From contig JAAONU010000001.1 of assembly GCA_012932295.1 (NCBI GenBank), positions 53,436,901 through 53,500,900 on the forward strand: a stretch of 64,000 nucleotides of DNA. Direction: 5' to 3'. Below are positions 45,801 through 57,180 of this stretch, one piece after another. How positions within the stretch are numbered: position 1 is the first letter of the stretch; every line of letters begins with the position of its first letter. The notes under the pieces are model-generated. The model worked only from the letters and a program-made list of their open reading frames with translations. It ran no database searches and was not told the DNA's origin. Source of the stretch: Cyclina sinensis. Its lineage: Eukaryota; Mollusca; Bivalvia; Venerida; Veneridae. The position numbers and the translations under genes are program-made.

Positions 45801-48800
45801 CTGACAATATATTCTTCGCTTTGGTTTAATACATATAGACACTAACATTGTGGTATAAGATTTTATTCAACTGTAAATTGCTAGGCGCTATTTCCTATTT
45901 ATACATGTATATTGCAGTGCGAAGGGGAAACAATCGTCTCTGGAAACCGGTAATTGCAACATACTTAGATAAGACGACACGTTCGGTACACGTCCTCGTC
46001 GAAAAATCTTCTTGGCAGACAACAGGTTGTGAAGTGCATCTAAGGAATCAGGTTGATGGAACTCGACGGACGCAAAGGGTGTGTTCTTTGTTCTTTAAGA
46101 ACGATTTAGAAATTAGATGAAATTTTGTATGTTTCATCATTACATTAGTAGGAGCGTCATAGACACCGTTAATTCTGATAATAGAGCCTTAGACGGAACA
46201 CAATGATAACAAAACGTTTATACAAAGAAATACAAGTTGATCTTTATTATTTTGCGAGTCACAATTGAAGGGAGATAAAAATGCTTCGTTTAATTTTGAT
46301 AATTAAGCTGGAGTTATCGCTCTTCTACCATTTTACTTGTTAACCTCAATCTTCAAGCTGTTAGTTTGGCAATAGTTTTTCCTTTCAAACAAGTGCGGAA
46401 AATGATCAGACTGCACATCACGAGTATATACACTGTCATAAAGTTTGCAGTTTATAACGATTTTAAAAAACCAGTGCTGGCCAAATGCAATAGAATTTAG
46501 CAGGGTAGGTGTTAGATAGAATCTATATATTTAAGTCTTAACCCTCAAGAGTAGCTGCCTACCTCTTTACAGCACGAGTAAGGTTGGAAGCTGAGATCGA
46601 ACCATTGAGTAGAATTTGGTAAATGATTAAGTGGTTAGAGGTAGCGATGTCCTCTGCTCAACCTTGACAACACAGACAGAAGTCCACGTTTGAGCACCTT
46701 CTATAGTTAAAAAAGAACTAGCAAATTACACAGATACTATACAAAAAGGGATTAAAATAGCCCATCTATGTTTTATTTAACAGCTGAAGACAGCTTGTGA
46801 AACAACCATCTTTCAGAATGTTACATATGGGAGCTACGTGGTTGAAGTAAGTTTACTGTTACAATTAAAGTAATTTTAGATAGTTATCCGCACTTTATAC
46901 TGGATCAGATCTACTACTTCCTTTGGTAACAGAAAGGAAAGCTGCATGTAAAAATTTTGTTTAAAAATATTTCATTATATTCATTGATTTCTTGTTGTTG
47001 TGCTAAGAGAAATGAGAAATATTCTTCTTGTTATACTGAGGAAATTAGAGAATTTTTTGTTGTTATACAAGGAGAAATAAGAAATATTCTTGTTGTAATG
47101 CTGAGAGAAACGAGAAATGATCTTGCTGTTATACTACGAAAAATTAGAGGTGTTCTTGTTGTTATATTTCGAGAAATTAGAGATATTCTTGTTCTTAAAT
47201 TAGGAGAATATGAGACATTATTGTTCTTATATTAGGAGAATAAGAGACGTTGTTGTTCTTATATTAGGAGAATTTAGAGACATTGTTGTTCCTATATTTA
47301 ATAAAAAAAGAGACTTTCTTGTTCTTATATTAGGAGAAAAAGAGACATTGTTGTTTCTATATTAGAAGAAATAAGATACATTCCTTGTTCTTATGATAGG
47401 AGAAATAAGAGACATTCTTGTTCTTATAATAGCGGAAATGAGATATTCTCGTTAGAGTTGAAAATCGTTAAATTTTCTCTCACCTTCCCCCAAGCCAGTT
47501 CCTTAAGGATAGTGGCGTATTAAAACTTATTTAGTCATCTACTTAGAAATATTAATCATGATATATGTGTATCCAGGTAATCTATAAAGGAGAATGTGAT
47601 GTCAACAATGTTTGTCTCAACATGTCCTCTTACATCATCCACGCACTTGACTTGCCCAAACACATGTCAGCAAAACAGGTTTGTCTAGTTCCTAAAGCCG
47701 TCATTTCAATTTCTGACATCTAATCATGTTTCTTCTTAGTTTTTAAATATTTTTTTTCATAACAGTTGCTTTTTAATTTAAAAGTAAGTGAGACTGAGTT
47801 ACAAATCTTCCTCAGTCTAATTACTTTATTGACATTGTCTATACCTGGGGTAAAAACAGAACATATCAAATGCCCTTCCATCTTATTTTGAGACTTCTTC
47901 TATTTGAAATCAAATCATGGATTGTTTTTGTTTAAAGAACTACGTTGAAACGCCTTGGAAGCTGTATGTAGCTATCTTTTCCTTTGGTTGTTTTCTGGTT
48001 ACCTTGGGCGTGGCAGTTTGCATGTTTAGTCGACGAAGGAAAGCATTTTCACATTGTAAGCGTAATTTTCTCTTTGTTCAGACATTCATTTTTTAAAAAT
48101 ATAATTTAAGTTATTTATTAATGCCTTACTTATCGTTGTTTTATTTTTGTTGTTAACTAGACACAATGTTTAGTTTAATAATTATTAATAGTTACTTCTA
48201 ATATAAAACACATTAAAAAAAAGACATAAATTGTAAATAGAAGTGCTTTTAGATTGGGCTATAAGTTATAGCAACATGATAGAAAAGATATAAGCCTTAA
48301 TTTACGATATTAAACAATGTCCATATTAATTGAATAGTATTAACAATGTAATGATGATATATAAATGAAAAAAAGGAAACACTAAAATAATAATATTTGG
48401 CAAAAGATAACTGCTACAATGTTAAATTTTGTTTTCAGCAGCAAATATACAAGCACAGGATGTCCAAGGATTCCTTTCCACAACAGACAATTTCAATCAT
48501 TTCATTCCAGTCCCGGAGAAGACAAGACCAGCTAAAATAGGTTATAAAAGCTGCAAGTTCTTGAAAATAGTGAAATTGTTTAAAAATAAGAAAAATCTGA
48601 AAACTGTTTGTTCACAAAATCACAGGAACGTGAAAACTTTGAAAAAAGTAGAAATTGTATGACTACTTTCACACTGATGAAACATTTTTGTTATCTTTCA
48701 TCTTTTATGACATTGTCTCTTACTGTTATGATTTCAGTTTAACTAAACTACTGACTAGTACCTCAAGAGTGGCCTATATTTGTAGAGGTTCCTATTCACA

Positions 48801-49164
48801 TTGTTACTATATTCACGTTGTACTTTCAGACTGTATCCAAGACATTTACACCGGAAATGATACACTGAATTCTCTCGAGCTAGAAAAGCAAGCTTCGCTA
48901 AACAGAAGTTGCAGAAATTCAAGGGAAGGCATGCTAGATGTACATGGACATTCTCAAACTGGCTTTAATGATAATCACCCTAACACAAGTAATACTGAAA
49001 AAGAAGATAACACGCTTTTAGATACACGTGTAACTACAAGAGGAATGTTTAACGACACGAGAAACGCCGAAAATAATGAATATATACCAACTCCTGGTGT
49101 TCTAAGAATGTTTAAAGAAATAGAACAAATTAATATTTCGGCGGAAAATCTAAATTCTATATAA
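42809..49164 (+). CDS. IL-17-receptor-like type I membrane protein without a SEFIR domain
   Basis: Eleven exons join in compatible phases: 42809-42964, 43195-43252, 44405-44551, 44908-45071, 45276-45396, 45918-46078, 46784-46846, 47577-47678, 47938-48055, 48439-48540, 48830-49164; 508 residues. Residues 1 to about 30 are a signal peptide; 31-330 an ectodomain with many cysteines and NxS/T sites (FNCS, YNLT, QNVT, LNMS); 333-354 a membrane helix followed by RRRK; 355-508 a polar tail. The order FRCPRQILFKFWN, FDCFDLIND, LWKPVIATYL, then FQNVTYGSYVVEV and the C-x-C pattern before the helix parallels the two fibronectin-like domains of IL-17 receptors (IL-17RA LWDPNITVETL region, from memory). 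IL-17 receptors signal through a cytoplasmic SEFIR domain; none is visible in this tail or downstream. A decoy or modulatory receptor is inferred. Exon chain is firmer than family assignment. Confidence 0.75.
43762..44150. repeat. Dispersed repeat with two 168-bp direct units in intron 2
   Basis: After a GTCCGTCCGTCTGTCCGTCC tract, two units start at TTCGTGTCCGGTCCATAACT (43827) and TTCGTGTCAGGTCCATATCT (43995). Both include CTTGGCA, TTCACCATAATAAGAC, ACACCCAGACCCCTACC and CAAGGTCA. I recall this phrase set from many bivalve genomic sequences. Old copies with about 20 percent difference between units. Confidence 0.75.
46985..47455. repeat. Degenerate tandem repeat in intron 7 of the receptor gene
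   Basis: About twelve units of roughly 36 bp built on TTCTTGTTGTTATATTAGGA followed by GAAATTAGAGA. The frame stays open for part of the array (46957-47235) but the translation is simply the repeat, and it lies between two well-supported exons. Confidence 0.8.
48439..48662 (+). CDS. Alternative 3' terminal exon of the IL-17R-like gene (intron retention)
   Basis: If the weak donor AATAG|GTTATA at 48541 is not used, exon 10 continues in frame to a TGA at 48660-48662. The tail then becomes about 74 residues and very basic (KSCKFLKIVKLFKNKKNLKT), replacing the acidic and polar 111-residue tail of exon 11. The exon also starts at a CAGCAG tandem acceptor, which could include or omit one alanine. 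Both are inferences from sequence. Confidence 0.4.
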
Positions 49165-49209
49165 TGTGCTACAGAGATGTCTAAATGTAATTAAAATGCT
49201 TGTTCATTT

Positions 49210-49215
49210 AATAAA
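49210..49215 (+). terminator. Poly(A) signal of the IL-17R-like gene
   Basis: AATAAA 46 bases after the TAA stop at 49162-49164, in an AT-rich context; supports exon 11 as the true last exon. Confidence 0.6.
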
Positions 49216-52200
49216 TGCAAACAGACATGGTGTTTTGAGTAATGTATAAAAATGTGATATATAATAATAATAATAATGATGATGCTAATTATAACAGTAA
49301 ACACTTAACAATTTCTAGAGTAGAATTGTGACTGAAGAAAAGAGAAAGAACAGGAGTAATATATTTTGCAAGATTAAAATTGTATTTTCAGGACGGGACA
49401 CAATTATAATAAGAACGTGATAACAAGCATGAGGTTGATCACAATGCAAATATAAATGGGCCTTCGACGGAATCTGTGACTTAAATTACGCTAATGACTG
49501 TAACTCGATCGTACTTATTGCTTAAAGACGTTTTTTTAAGTCTTTGTCTGCACGCGAGGAGAAATTAATGACAAGCAAACATGAGGCTCGATTTGTCGTC
49601 TGCTTATCTCGCAGATTTTTGGATCACTTTCTTATTCAGATATGTGCAATTACGCAGATTTTAAGTTATGTGCATTTACCTATCCAAGGTTGGAAGAATT
49701 TAGTAATGTAGATATTTCCGACATTAAAAAGTATCTCGCCCTATAGACAAATATTTAATTGTCGAATGCAAAATATTTTCCATTTAACAATAAAGCGTCA
49801 TTATGATTTATACATGTGTACTTCAAGCTAAAGGCTAAGGCATTATGAACTAGCAATTTTCACGCCTATCTTACTTTTGTACTGTTAAACCAGGAAAATA
49901 AGTACAAAATTAATTTAGAATAAACTCCATAGAATTTATTCTTAAACACAACAATTCGAAAAATCATATCCGATCCCCAATTATTGTTTGACACGAGTAC
50001 AAATCAATCTGGAAAAAAATCACTAGAAAAAAAAAGTCTGGACAACTTTATTAAAATCTTTTCAGGAAATATTTTTCTCAAAGATTTGTTCTATGTCTAA
50101 TTTAAAATGCGTTTGGCTCTTATAAGAGATCTTTCAAAGATAAGAGAGTGGAATGTTCCCTCAGTGTTTATTAGTAAGTTGTTAGAATTACGTTTGGTTT
50201 TCTATAATTTTCCGTCAACATTATAACATTAGTAATCAATTTACATTCGCTCTAGACATTACTTCTTCGAGTCTGTCGACAAATATAGAAGTAAGCATTA
50301 GGTCGCCGTCTATGCTATATTTTAGGAATTCACACAACACACATTCACGAAAGGTTTCCTTCATTTAGATCTTGGTTCAGTATCTTACAAAACAAGTTTA
50401 AAAGCGGAAACAAATTATTTCCAACAGACCTTTAGACACGCTGTGGGAGCAATATTGTTGCACATTGTTTCGTTTTGGCGTCTGTTTTCATTACGGCTGT
50501 AATCCTTTTCACATTAATTCGCTGAAAACAGTTCACAAAAATTCAATCTGAGTTTCAAATTATCTAAATATTCCTGCACAAAAGAGTTTACGAGACTCTT
50601 CAAACCTTTTCTAAAATTAGCCCCATTCTCATATTATTGCAACACGTTTAAGACTTTTGTAATTTTATAGTTTAGTTTAGTTTATTCACAAACACATTAA
50701 GTGATTTACCCATGAGAATACAGACAAACAAATAAAAGGCAAATTTACAATACAATTTAATGTCAGTGTCTGTTGCTGTAAAAGATACATACAAAAATAC
50801 ATATGTACAGAGAGACAGTGGCAAAGTGGGAGGAGCTACAACTAAGTTTATTCATAATACAAAGTGTTTCTTAATTCATAAGCTTTAAAGACATATACAG
50901 ATAAATTATTGCTAATACTTCATTTATTCTATGAATTATATATCATGTTTGAAAATATTAAGAGAAAGGTTCTTGAAAAGGCTTAAGTTTAGAAAATTAG
51001 AAAAAAAAACAGTTGCTGACCTTTCTTAATTCTATCTCTTAAAGCATTAAACTATTTAATACCCGCCTACAATGGCTAAGTATTCTCTTGTAAAAGGACA
51101 TATCTTACAATACTGCATGTCTATATTATTGGCTCATACACTATAAAATGAAAAATAATTGACAACTTAAAGAAACACATATATTCGATATCTTTTCATT
51201 TAGGCATTTTGACAGGTGGGTGCTCATTTGAAATAAATTGCTATCCATCCTAAAAACGGTACAACAACAACTCTGTTTACAAAGCCTAATATAGATTATC
51301 TGTTGTACCTAGAATCTTTTACTGAAACCTTTACATCGGCTTATTATGCATTCAATATCATTCACCTTTACACGATTTGAAAGAAAATGGATTACGCTAG
51401 CATTTAGGGTATGCCCCTTTAATTCTTTAATAATTGCGATGTTTTTTGAAACTGATAAAGATTTACAATAACAGAACATTACAATGTATTAAATAGCAGT
51501 GTACGGTCATAAAAATTATTATAGGCACTCAAAGGATATGCCTTGGTATCGTGACAAATCCTTCTGTTTTCAGACAAGAATAAAATCTGTGGCTTTCCAA
51601 TTAGCTATGTCTCAACTTATTAATGCCTGACAAATGATACTGAATTCTAATGCAAAACTTTCATGTTAAAAATGCATTTCATGTCCCTTGCGAGTAAAGA
51701 AATATTTGGAATGAGGTGTGTTCTTCTGTAACATGAGTCACGTGTCTGATCTCCTTTCCAGATTATTATTATTTTTATTTACCTAATTGCATGTCTGAAC
51801 CGATATGGAACAAATGACATTAATCCTGTGTGCTCTAAGCACGCTTGGTTCATTTTCAGTCTTTAATAACTTACCAGACTCCAGCTATTTTGGTAAAGGC
51901 CTCTTTTATTTACTTAAATTTGTTGTTCAAGGTGACACTTGAAAAGACGTGTATCATGACCTTAGCCTAAAAGTAAATATATTCATAGAGAAAAATATTT
52001 TACTCCCAATGAGAAAAGTTGAATATGGTCAAAATAATATACATGACTGACCCAGTATAGATTAACAACTCTATACTGGAAGGAATATTTTCCTTTGTAT
52101 TCATCTTCAGTATGTCTTTATTATTTTATAATTTATATTATTTCTGAACATACACTGTGTTTTCAGCATTTAACTTGACTGTCATGCAGCTTCGTCCTTT

Positions 52201-55200
52201 TTTACACTAATATAACTTCAAGGGTAGGACTATCCTCCTGGAGTGATATGATACTGACAGAAAGACGAATTTATTCAATCATTTGAGCTAAAAAGCACAT
52301 GACGACATTTGTCAAAGCTGACTGGCGTAGGGCCTAACCTACATCTTAAAATATCGCAAAAAAAAGGATTCTCGACATTTCGCAAAATTTATAAATTGAT
52401 TGATGTGATATATGCAAATTGCTCTTTTGATGCATTCCATAAAAAACCCATTCGAGAAAATTGCAAATAATTTCACGAATGAGCAAAACTGTTGATATGG
52501 CGCGTATTCTAGATTCTTCAAATTGGTGCAATTGCTTTCTTTCTGCAGCGTTTTTACTGAACTACCAGGAACAATGTCTTTGACGACAGAAAATTTATCT
52601 GCTGGTGTGAAATGATGACAGGCAGATTCAATAAAAACAAATCTGAATTGTAATTTCGTCATTAGAAATTGTTTAAGCCGTTGGGATCTTATTCAATATT
52701 GCTCGTTAGTATAATTTTTTCGAAAATGATCGCGAAAACTCATACCGGAAGTAGAAAACTGTTGCCATGTTGTATAAATAAAAACAGTTTAAAGTTTTCG
52801 CCCTACTGATGGACTGATATTGTTCTGATGTGCTCTATGCCTTTCACCTGAATATGGATTATGTAGGGAAGCAGGTGTCCAAAATATTCTTTTCTTCACC
52901 GTCTGATATAGGCTTACTTCAGCTTTATCGAAGAGTGATCTCCCTTAAACAGCTTAGCTTCCACGGTTTCTAAGGAGAAATCTTGACTACATAACAATAC
53001 TTTTCTTTATATTTTGTATGCATGGTCCAGATAAAGGCTTATTAAAAATCGACGTATAAGATATTGCAATATTTTATGCATAGCTTCAAATATCAGTGGC
53101 TGTTGCAAAAAAGGACTCTCTCTTCTTATTATTCATTACATTCTTCATTATTAGACCGGGAAACAAATGAGATATTAATATTATTTTCCACCGGAAGTAC
53201 TTTGTTTGGTAATGAGAAGCTTGGTTTTAAGATGCTCGCTTAAACAGTTAATACTTTCATCAACTCAAAGTCATGGGGTACGTTATATTTGGAAATCTAC
53301 AAACTTTTTATTACAGAATAATTTGGTTTTGTGTGCAAGAGGTTTTGATATAAATAAAATGTTGTCAATTTAGAAAAGAAGAACGTTAGTTTTACAGCCA
53401 TTGAAAATTAATATATTAGTATTTAAAACGATAGGCATACTTGAATACCATTCTCATATTTTTAACCTTTAAACAATATTCGCATTGCTACTGGTTCAGA
53501 TTATGATCAACCTCTACTTTTTTATAGTCTAAACATGGTCTGTCCTCGGCACTACTTGAAGGACCCAATAATACGACAATTACTCTTTTCATTCTCGCAT
53601 TTCTTGTCAGATTTTGCCTACGGTTATTGAACCCTTAAGTCAAGCAAGTTGACTGGTGGGTGTCAAACATTGTCTTTGGTATTAATATATGCCAAAGACC
53701 TTTAATAAAGTAAGTTTCACTAGGTTTCACACATTATGGAAATTTTTTATATAGGTTATTTTAAATGTCCATTTAAGACACAGATATTTACAAGTGCAGA
53801 ATGTAAACTATTTTAATTTCAGAACGTTTCTGTTATACTTTAGAAATTTTTTAATAAATCTTTTCAAATTTACCATAAATGTAGTAAAAAGCTGGAAAAA
53901 AGATTTTTGAAATGGAAAGGGAGGTAATAAAAACTAAGTGGCCAATCTCACTGAAGTACAGCTCTCACTATGGTTAGCGGAATGCTGTTTAGGAGCTGAT
54001 TTGAATCAGATTAACAAAGCCTAAGCATAAATGCGGTGTAATTAAATACTAGCTGATCATTAATAAACGTTGAATGTTTTAACAATGAACATTTTTTGTT
54101 AATAGTTGCCTTACATAAAAAATAGATTTACTTCTCAACGATATCTTGTTATCATGCTTGTACTATTTCTTCATGAGCTTTTTAGCTCAAATGGATTAAA
54201 TAAATCTGTCTGTCTGTCTGTCTGTCTCAACGTCTACTGAAAGAACTCTATTAAATCAGTTAAAAGTTTTAATAAAAATGGTACAAAGTCAGATGTTTAA
54301 CTACTGTGCAGTAGTCAGCTTACATCAGTAACCAATATGTAAACTACCGATTAGGCCTATTCGGCAGATACTTTATAATATGGCAGATAAAATGTTTACA
54401 CATATCTTATAAATTTACTGAAATTTTAATGTTGCAGCAATCATCCATTATCTTTCATTTAAAACCTTTTGAGCTGTGATATAAACGTTCCTCAAAGATC
54501 AACTTGACATTGAAACGAAACTAACTTATAACCACAGGCAGTAGAAGCACGATTTGGACCCTATACATACGTGTTAATGAAAAAAAAACCCGTAATTATT
54601 AACTGACTGTTATATTTTACGACTACAAGTTAAGAGGGTATACCAAAATGTTTTCATACCGATCCCGGTTCCAAGCTTGTATGTTATCATACTACATTAA
54701 ACCTTTTACATATTTACGGAGTAAAGAATTCATGCAAAAAAGTCGGTCAAACTGGCAACAAATGTTGCAAAACGAAAATAAAAAGAACTTAAATTTCTTA
54801 CATCAACATAATATCAAACATTTTTAGGTTAAAAAATACGCCCCTTGTGGTCAATCATACAGGAATACCTTCATGTGGAAAGAGCATTATACAATGCTGT
54901 TAAGATCCTTAGCAAATATTTCTGTATTATGTTATTGAGCTTTGCGACAAATGCAGTCTCATTGTTGAAAAGAAGACAATTCATCAAGTACTATATAGCT
55001 AACTAAATATTCAGACAAGACATAATATGTAGGTAGACACAATCGAACGTTTAGCGACCTCTGACTTCAAATAGAAGATCAGTCACGTAAAATACTTTTG
55101 GGAAAAGCAAACGCAAATGCAGAAATTGACAACGTAAAATTATCTCCTGTTTGACAGCCTAGACTTAAAAATCTCTTCTCTCGCCCTTTCAGATGAACAT

Positions 55201-55470
55201 ATATACCAGTGAAAATGTAAAAACTCGAGAGGATTTAACATTTAAATGTTCGCATGTGTCACTTTAATCCTCGCGAGACTCAAAATAAAATGTCACTGGT
55301 CTCGTGCTAAATCCACGATATAATATTTCTTCTCCGCTTCCGTACTCTATGGAAAAGCGTGAAAGATTTGCTGTCGCTAACCGAACTGGCACACGAGACA
55401 CAGTTGTTAAAACTAATTCCACTATCAAGCTTATCATCTCCTCTGCAGAGATATTTATATGTATACTACA
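49216..55470. other. Intergenic DNA, no gene seen
   Basis: About 6.2 kb of AT-rich sequence. No SEFIR-like or other exon was found after the receptor gene. Around 54150-54230 the sequence CTTCATGAGCTTTTTAGCTC followed by AAATGGATTAAATAAAT and (GTCT)n resembles the 3' tail of a non-LTR retrotransposon. Around 50670-50760 a GTTTAGTTTAGTTTATTCAC phrase may be another repeat end. Neither is certain. Confidence 0.4.
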
Positions 55471-57180
55471 AGTATGTGAAGTTGGCTTGTACATTGTACA
55501 TCGTAGTTCAGCTGTAATTCGCCAATTACAAGCCAGTAATTAGGTATTCAGCTTGTAGTTCGTACCAGATACATCAGCATACGTTATATTTGAATTACAA
55601 GCTAGTAGTTGGGTATTCAGCTTGTAGTTCAGCCCAGATATACCAGCATATACAATATTTGAACTACAAGCTAGTAGTTGGGTATTCAGCTTGTAGTTCA
55701 GCCCAGATACACCAGCATATACAATAATTGAACTACAAGCTAGTAGTTGGGTATTCAGCTTGTAGTTCAGCCCAGATACACCAGCATATACAATATTTGA
55801 ACTACAAGCTAGTAGTTGGGTATTCAGCTTGTAGTTCAGCCCAGATACACCAGCATATACAATATTTGAATTACAAGCTAGTAGTTGGGTATTCAGCTTG
55901 TAGTTCAACCCAGATACACCAGCATATACAATATTTGAATTACAAGCTAGTAGTTGGGTATTCAGCTTGTAGTTTAGCCCAGATACACCAGCATATACAA
56001 TATTTGAATTACAAGCTAGTAGTTGGGTATTCAGCTTGTAGTTCGGACCAAATACACCAGCATACACAATATTTGAATTACAAGCTAGTAGTTGGGTATT
56101 CAGCTTGTAGTTCGGACCAAATACACCAGCATACATAATATTTGAATTACAAGCTAGTAGTTGGGTATTCAGCTTGTAGTTCGGACCAAATACACCAGCA
56201 TACATAATATTTGAATTACAAGTTAGTAGTTGGGTATTCAGCTTGTAGTTCAACCCAAATACACCAGCATATACAATATTTGAATTACAAGCTAGTAGTT
56301 GGGTATTAAGCTTGTAGTTCAGCCCAGATACACCAGCATATACAATATTTGAATAACAAGCTAGTAGTTGGGTATTCAGCTTGTAGTTCGGACCAAATAC
56401 ACCAGCATACATAATATTTGAATTACAAGCTAGTAGTTGGGTATTCAGCTTGTAGTTCGGACCAAATACACCAGCATACATAATATTTGAATTACAAGCT
56501 AGTAGTTTGGTATTCAGCTTGTAGTTCAACCAAAATACACCAGCATATACAATATTTGAATTACAAGCTAGTAGTTGGGTATTCAGCTTGTAGTTCAGCC
56601 CAGATACATCAGCATACATAATATTTGAATTACAAGTTAGTAGTTGGGTATTCAGCTTGTAGTTCAACCCAAATACACCAGCATATACAATATTTGAATT
56701 ACAAGCTAGTAGTTGGGTATTCAGCTTGTAGTTCAACCCAAATACACCAGCATATACAATATTTGAATTACAAGCTAGTAGTTGGGTATTCAGCTTGTAG
56801 TTCAACCCAAATACACCAGCATATACAATATTTGAATTACAAGCTAGTAGTTGGGTATTAAGCTTGTAGTTCAGCCCAGATACACCAGCATATACAATAT
56901 TTGAATTACAAGCTAGTAGTTGGGTATTCAGCTTGTAGTTCGGACCAAATACACCAGCATACACAATATTTGAATTACAAGCTAGTAGTTGGGTATTCAG
57001 CTTGTAGTTCGGACCAGATACACCAGCATACGTTATATTTGAATTACAAGCTAGTAGTTGGGTATTCAGCTTGTAGTTCGGACCAAATACTTCAGCATAC
57101 ATTATATTTGAATTACAAGCTATTAGCTGGGTATTCAAGCTGAACTACGATGTACAATGTACAAGCCAACTACACATACT
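55471..57180. mobile_element. Foldback-like element with internal hairpin minisatellite
   Basis: Termini 55471-55513 and 57138-57180 are 43-bp inverted repeats with one mismatch (AGTATGTGAAGTTGGCTTGT at the left outer end). Between them are about 23 tandem 69-bp units. Terminal inverted repeats of this quality around a tandem array suggest a mobile element, comparable in spirit to bivalve elements that carry tandem cores. No transposase is present. TTATATGTA occurs on both sides (55455-55463 and 57181-57189) but is 7 bases away from the left terminus, so a target-site duplication is not established. Confidence 0.8.
55540..57137. repeat. 69-bp minisatellite, about 23 units, each a potential hairpin
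   Basis: The unit reads TTTGAATTACAAGCTAGTAG, TTGGGTATTCAGCTTGTAGT, TCAGCCCAGATACACCAGCA, TATACAATA. In each unit GAATTACAAGCT pairs with AGCTTGTAGTTC around a 15-base loop; the one T opposite G would be a G-U wobble in RNA, and a few units have C there (perfect pair). Because 69 is divisible by three, a minus-strand frame of 532 codons and several plus-strand frames remain open; I read these as by-products. Confidence 0.95.

Noticed and set aside
46957..47235. 92-codon ORF
   Set aside because: It translates the degenerate tandem repeat in intron 7.
48655..49164. 169-codon stand-alone ORF
   Set aside because: The part from 48830 is exon 11 of the receptor gene; the upstream part is the preceding intron, ending in a TACTTTCAG acceptor.
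55540..57137. CRISPR-like array with palindromic repeats
   Set aside because: Despite the internal palindrome, there are no unique spacers and no cas genes; units are head-to-tail copies.
55540..57138. Minus-strand 532-residue repetitive protein
   Set aside because: The 69-bp tandem period keeps any stop-free frame open, and plus-strand frames are open as well. No start context, signal or family supports it as a gene.
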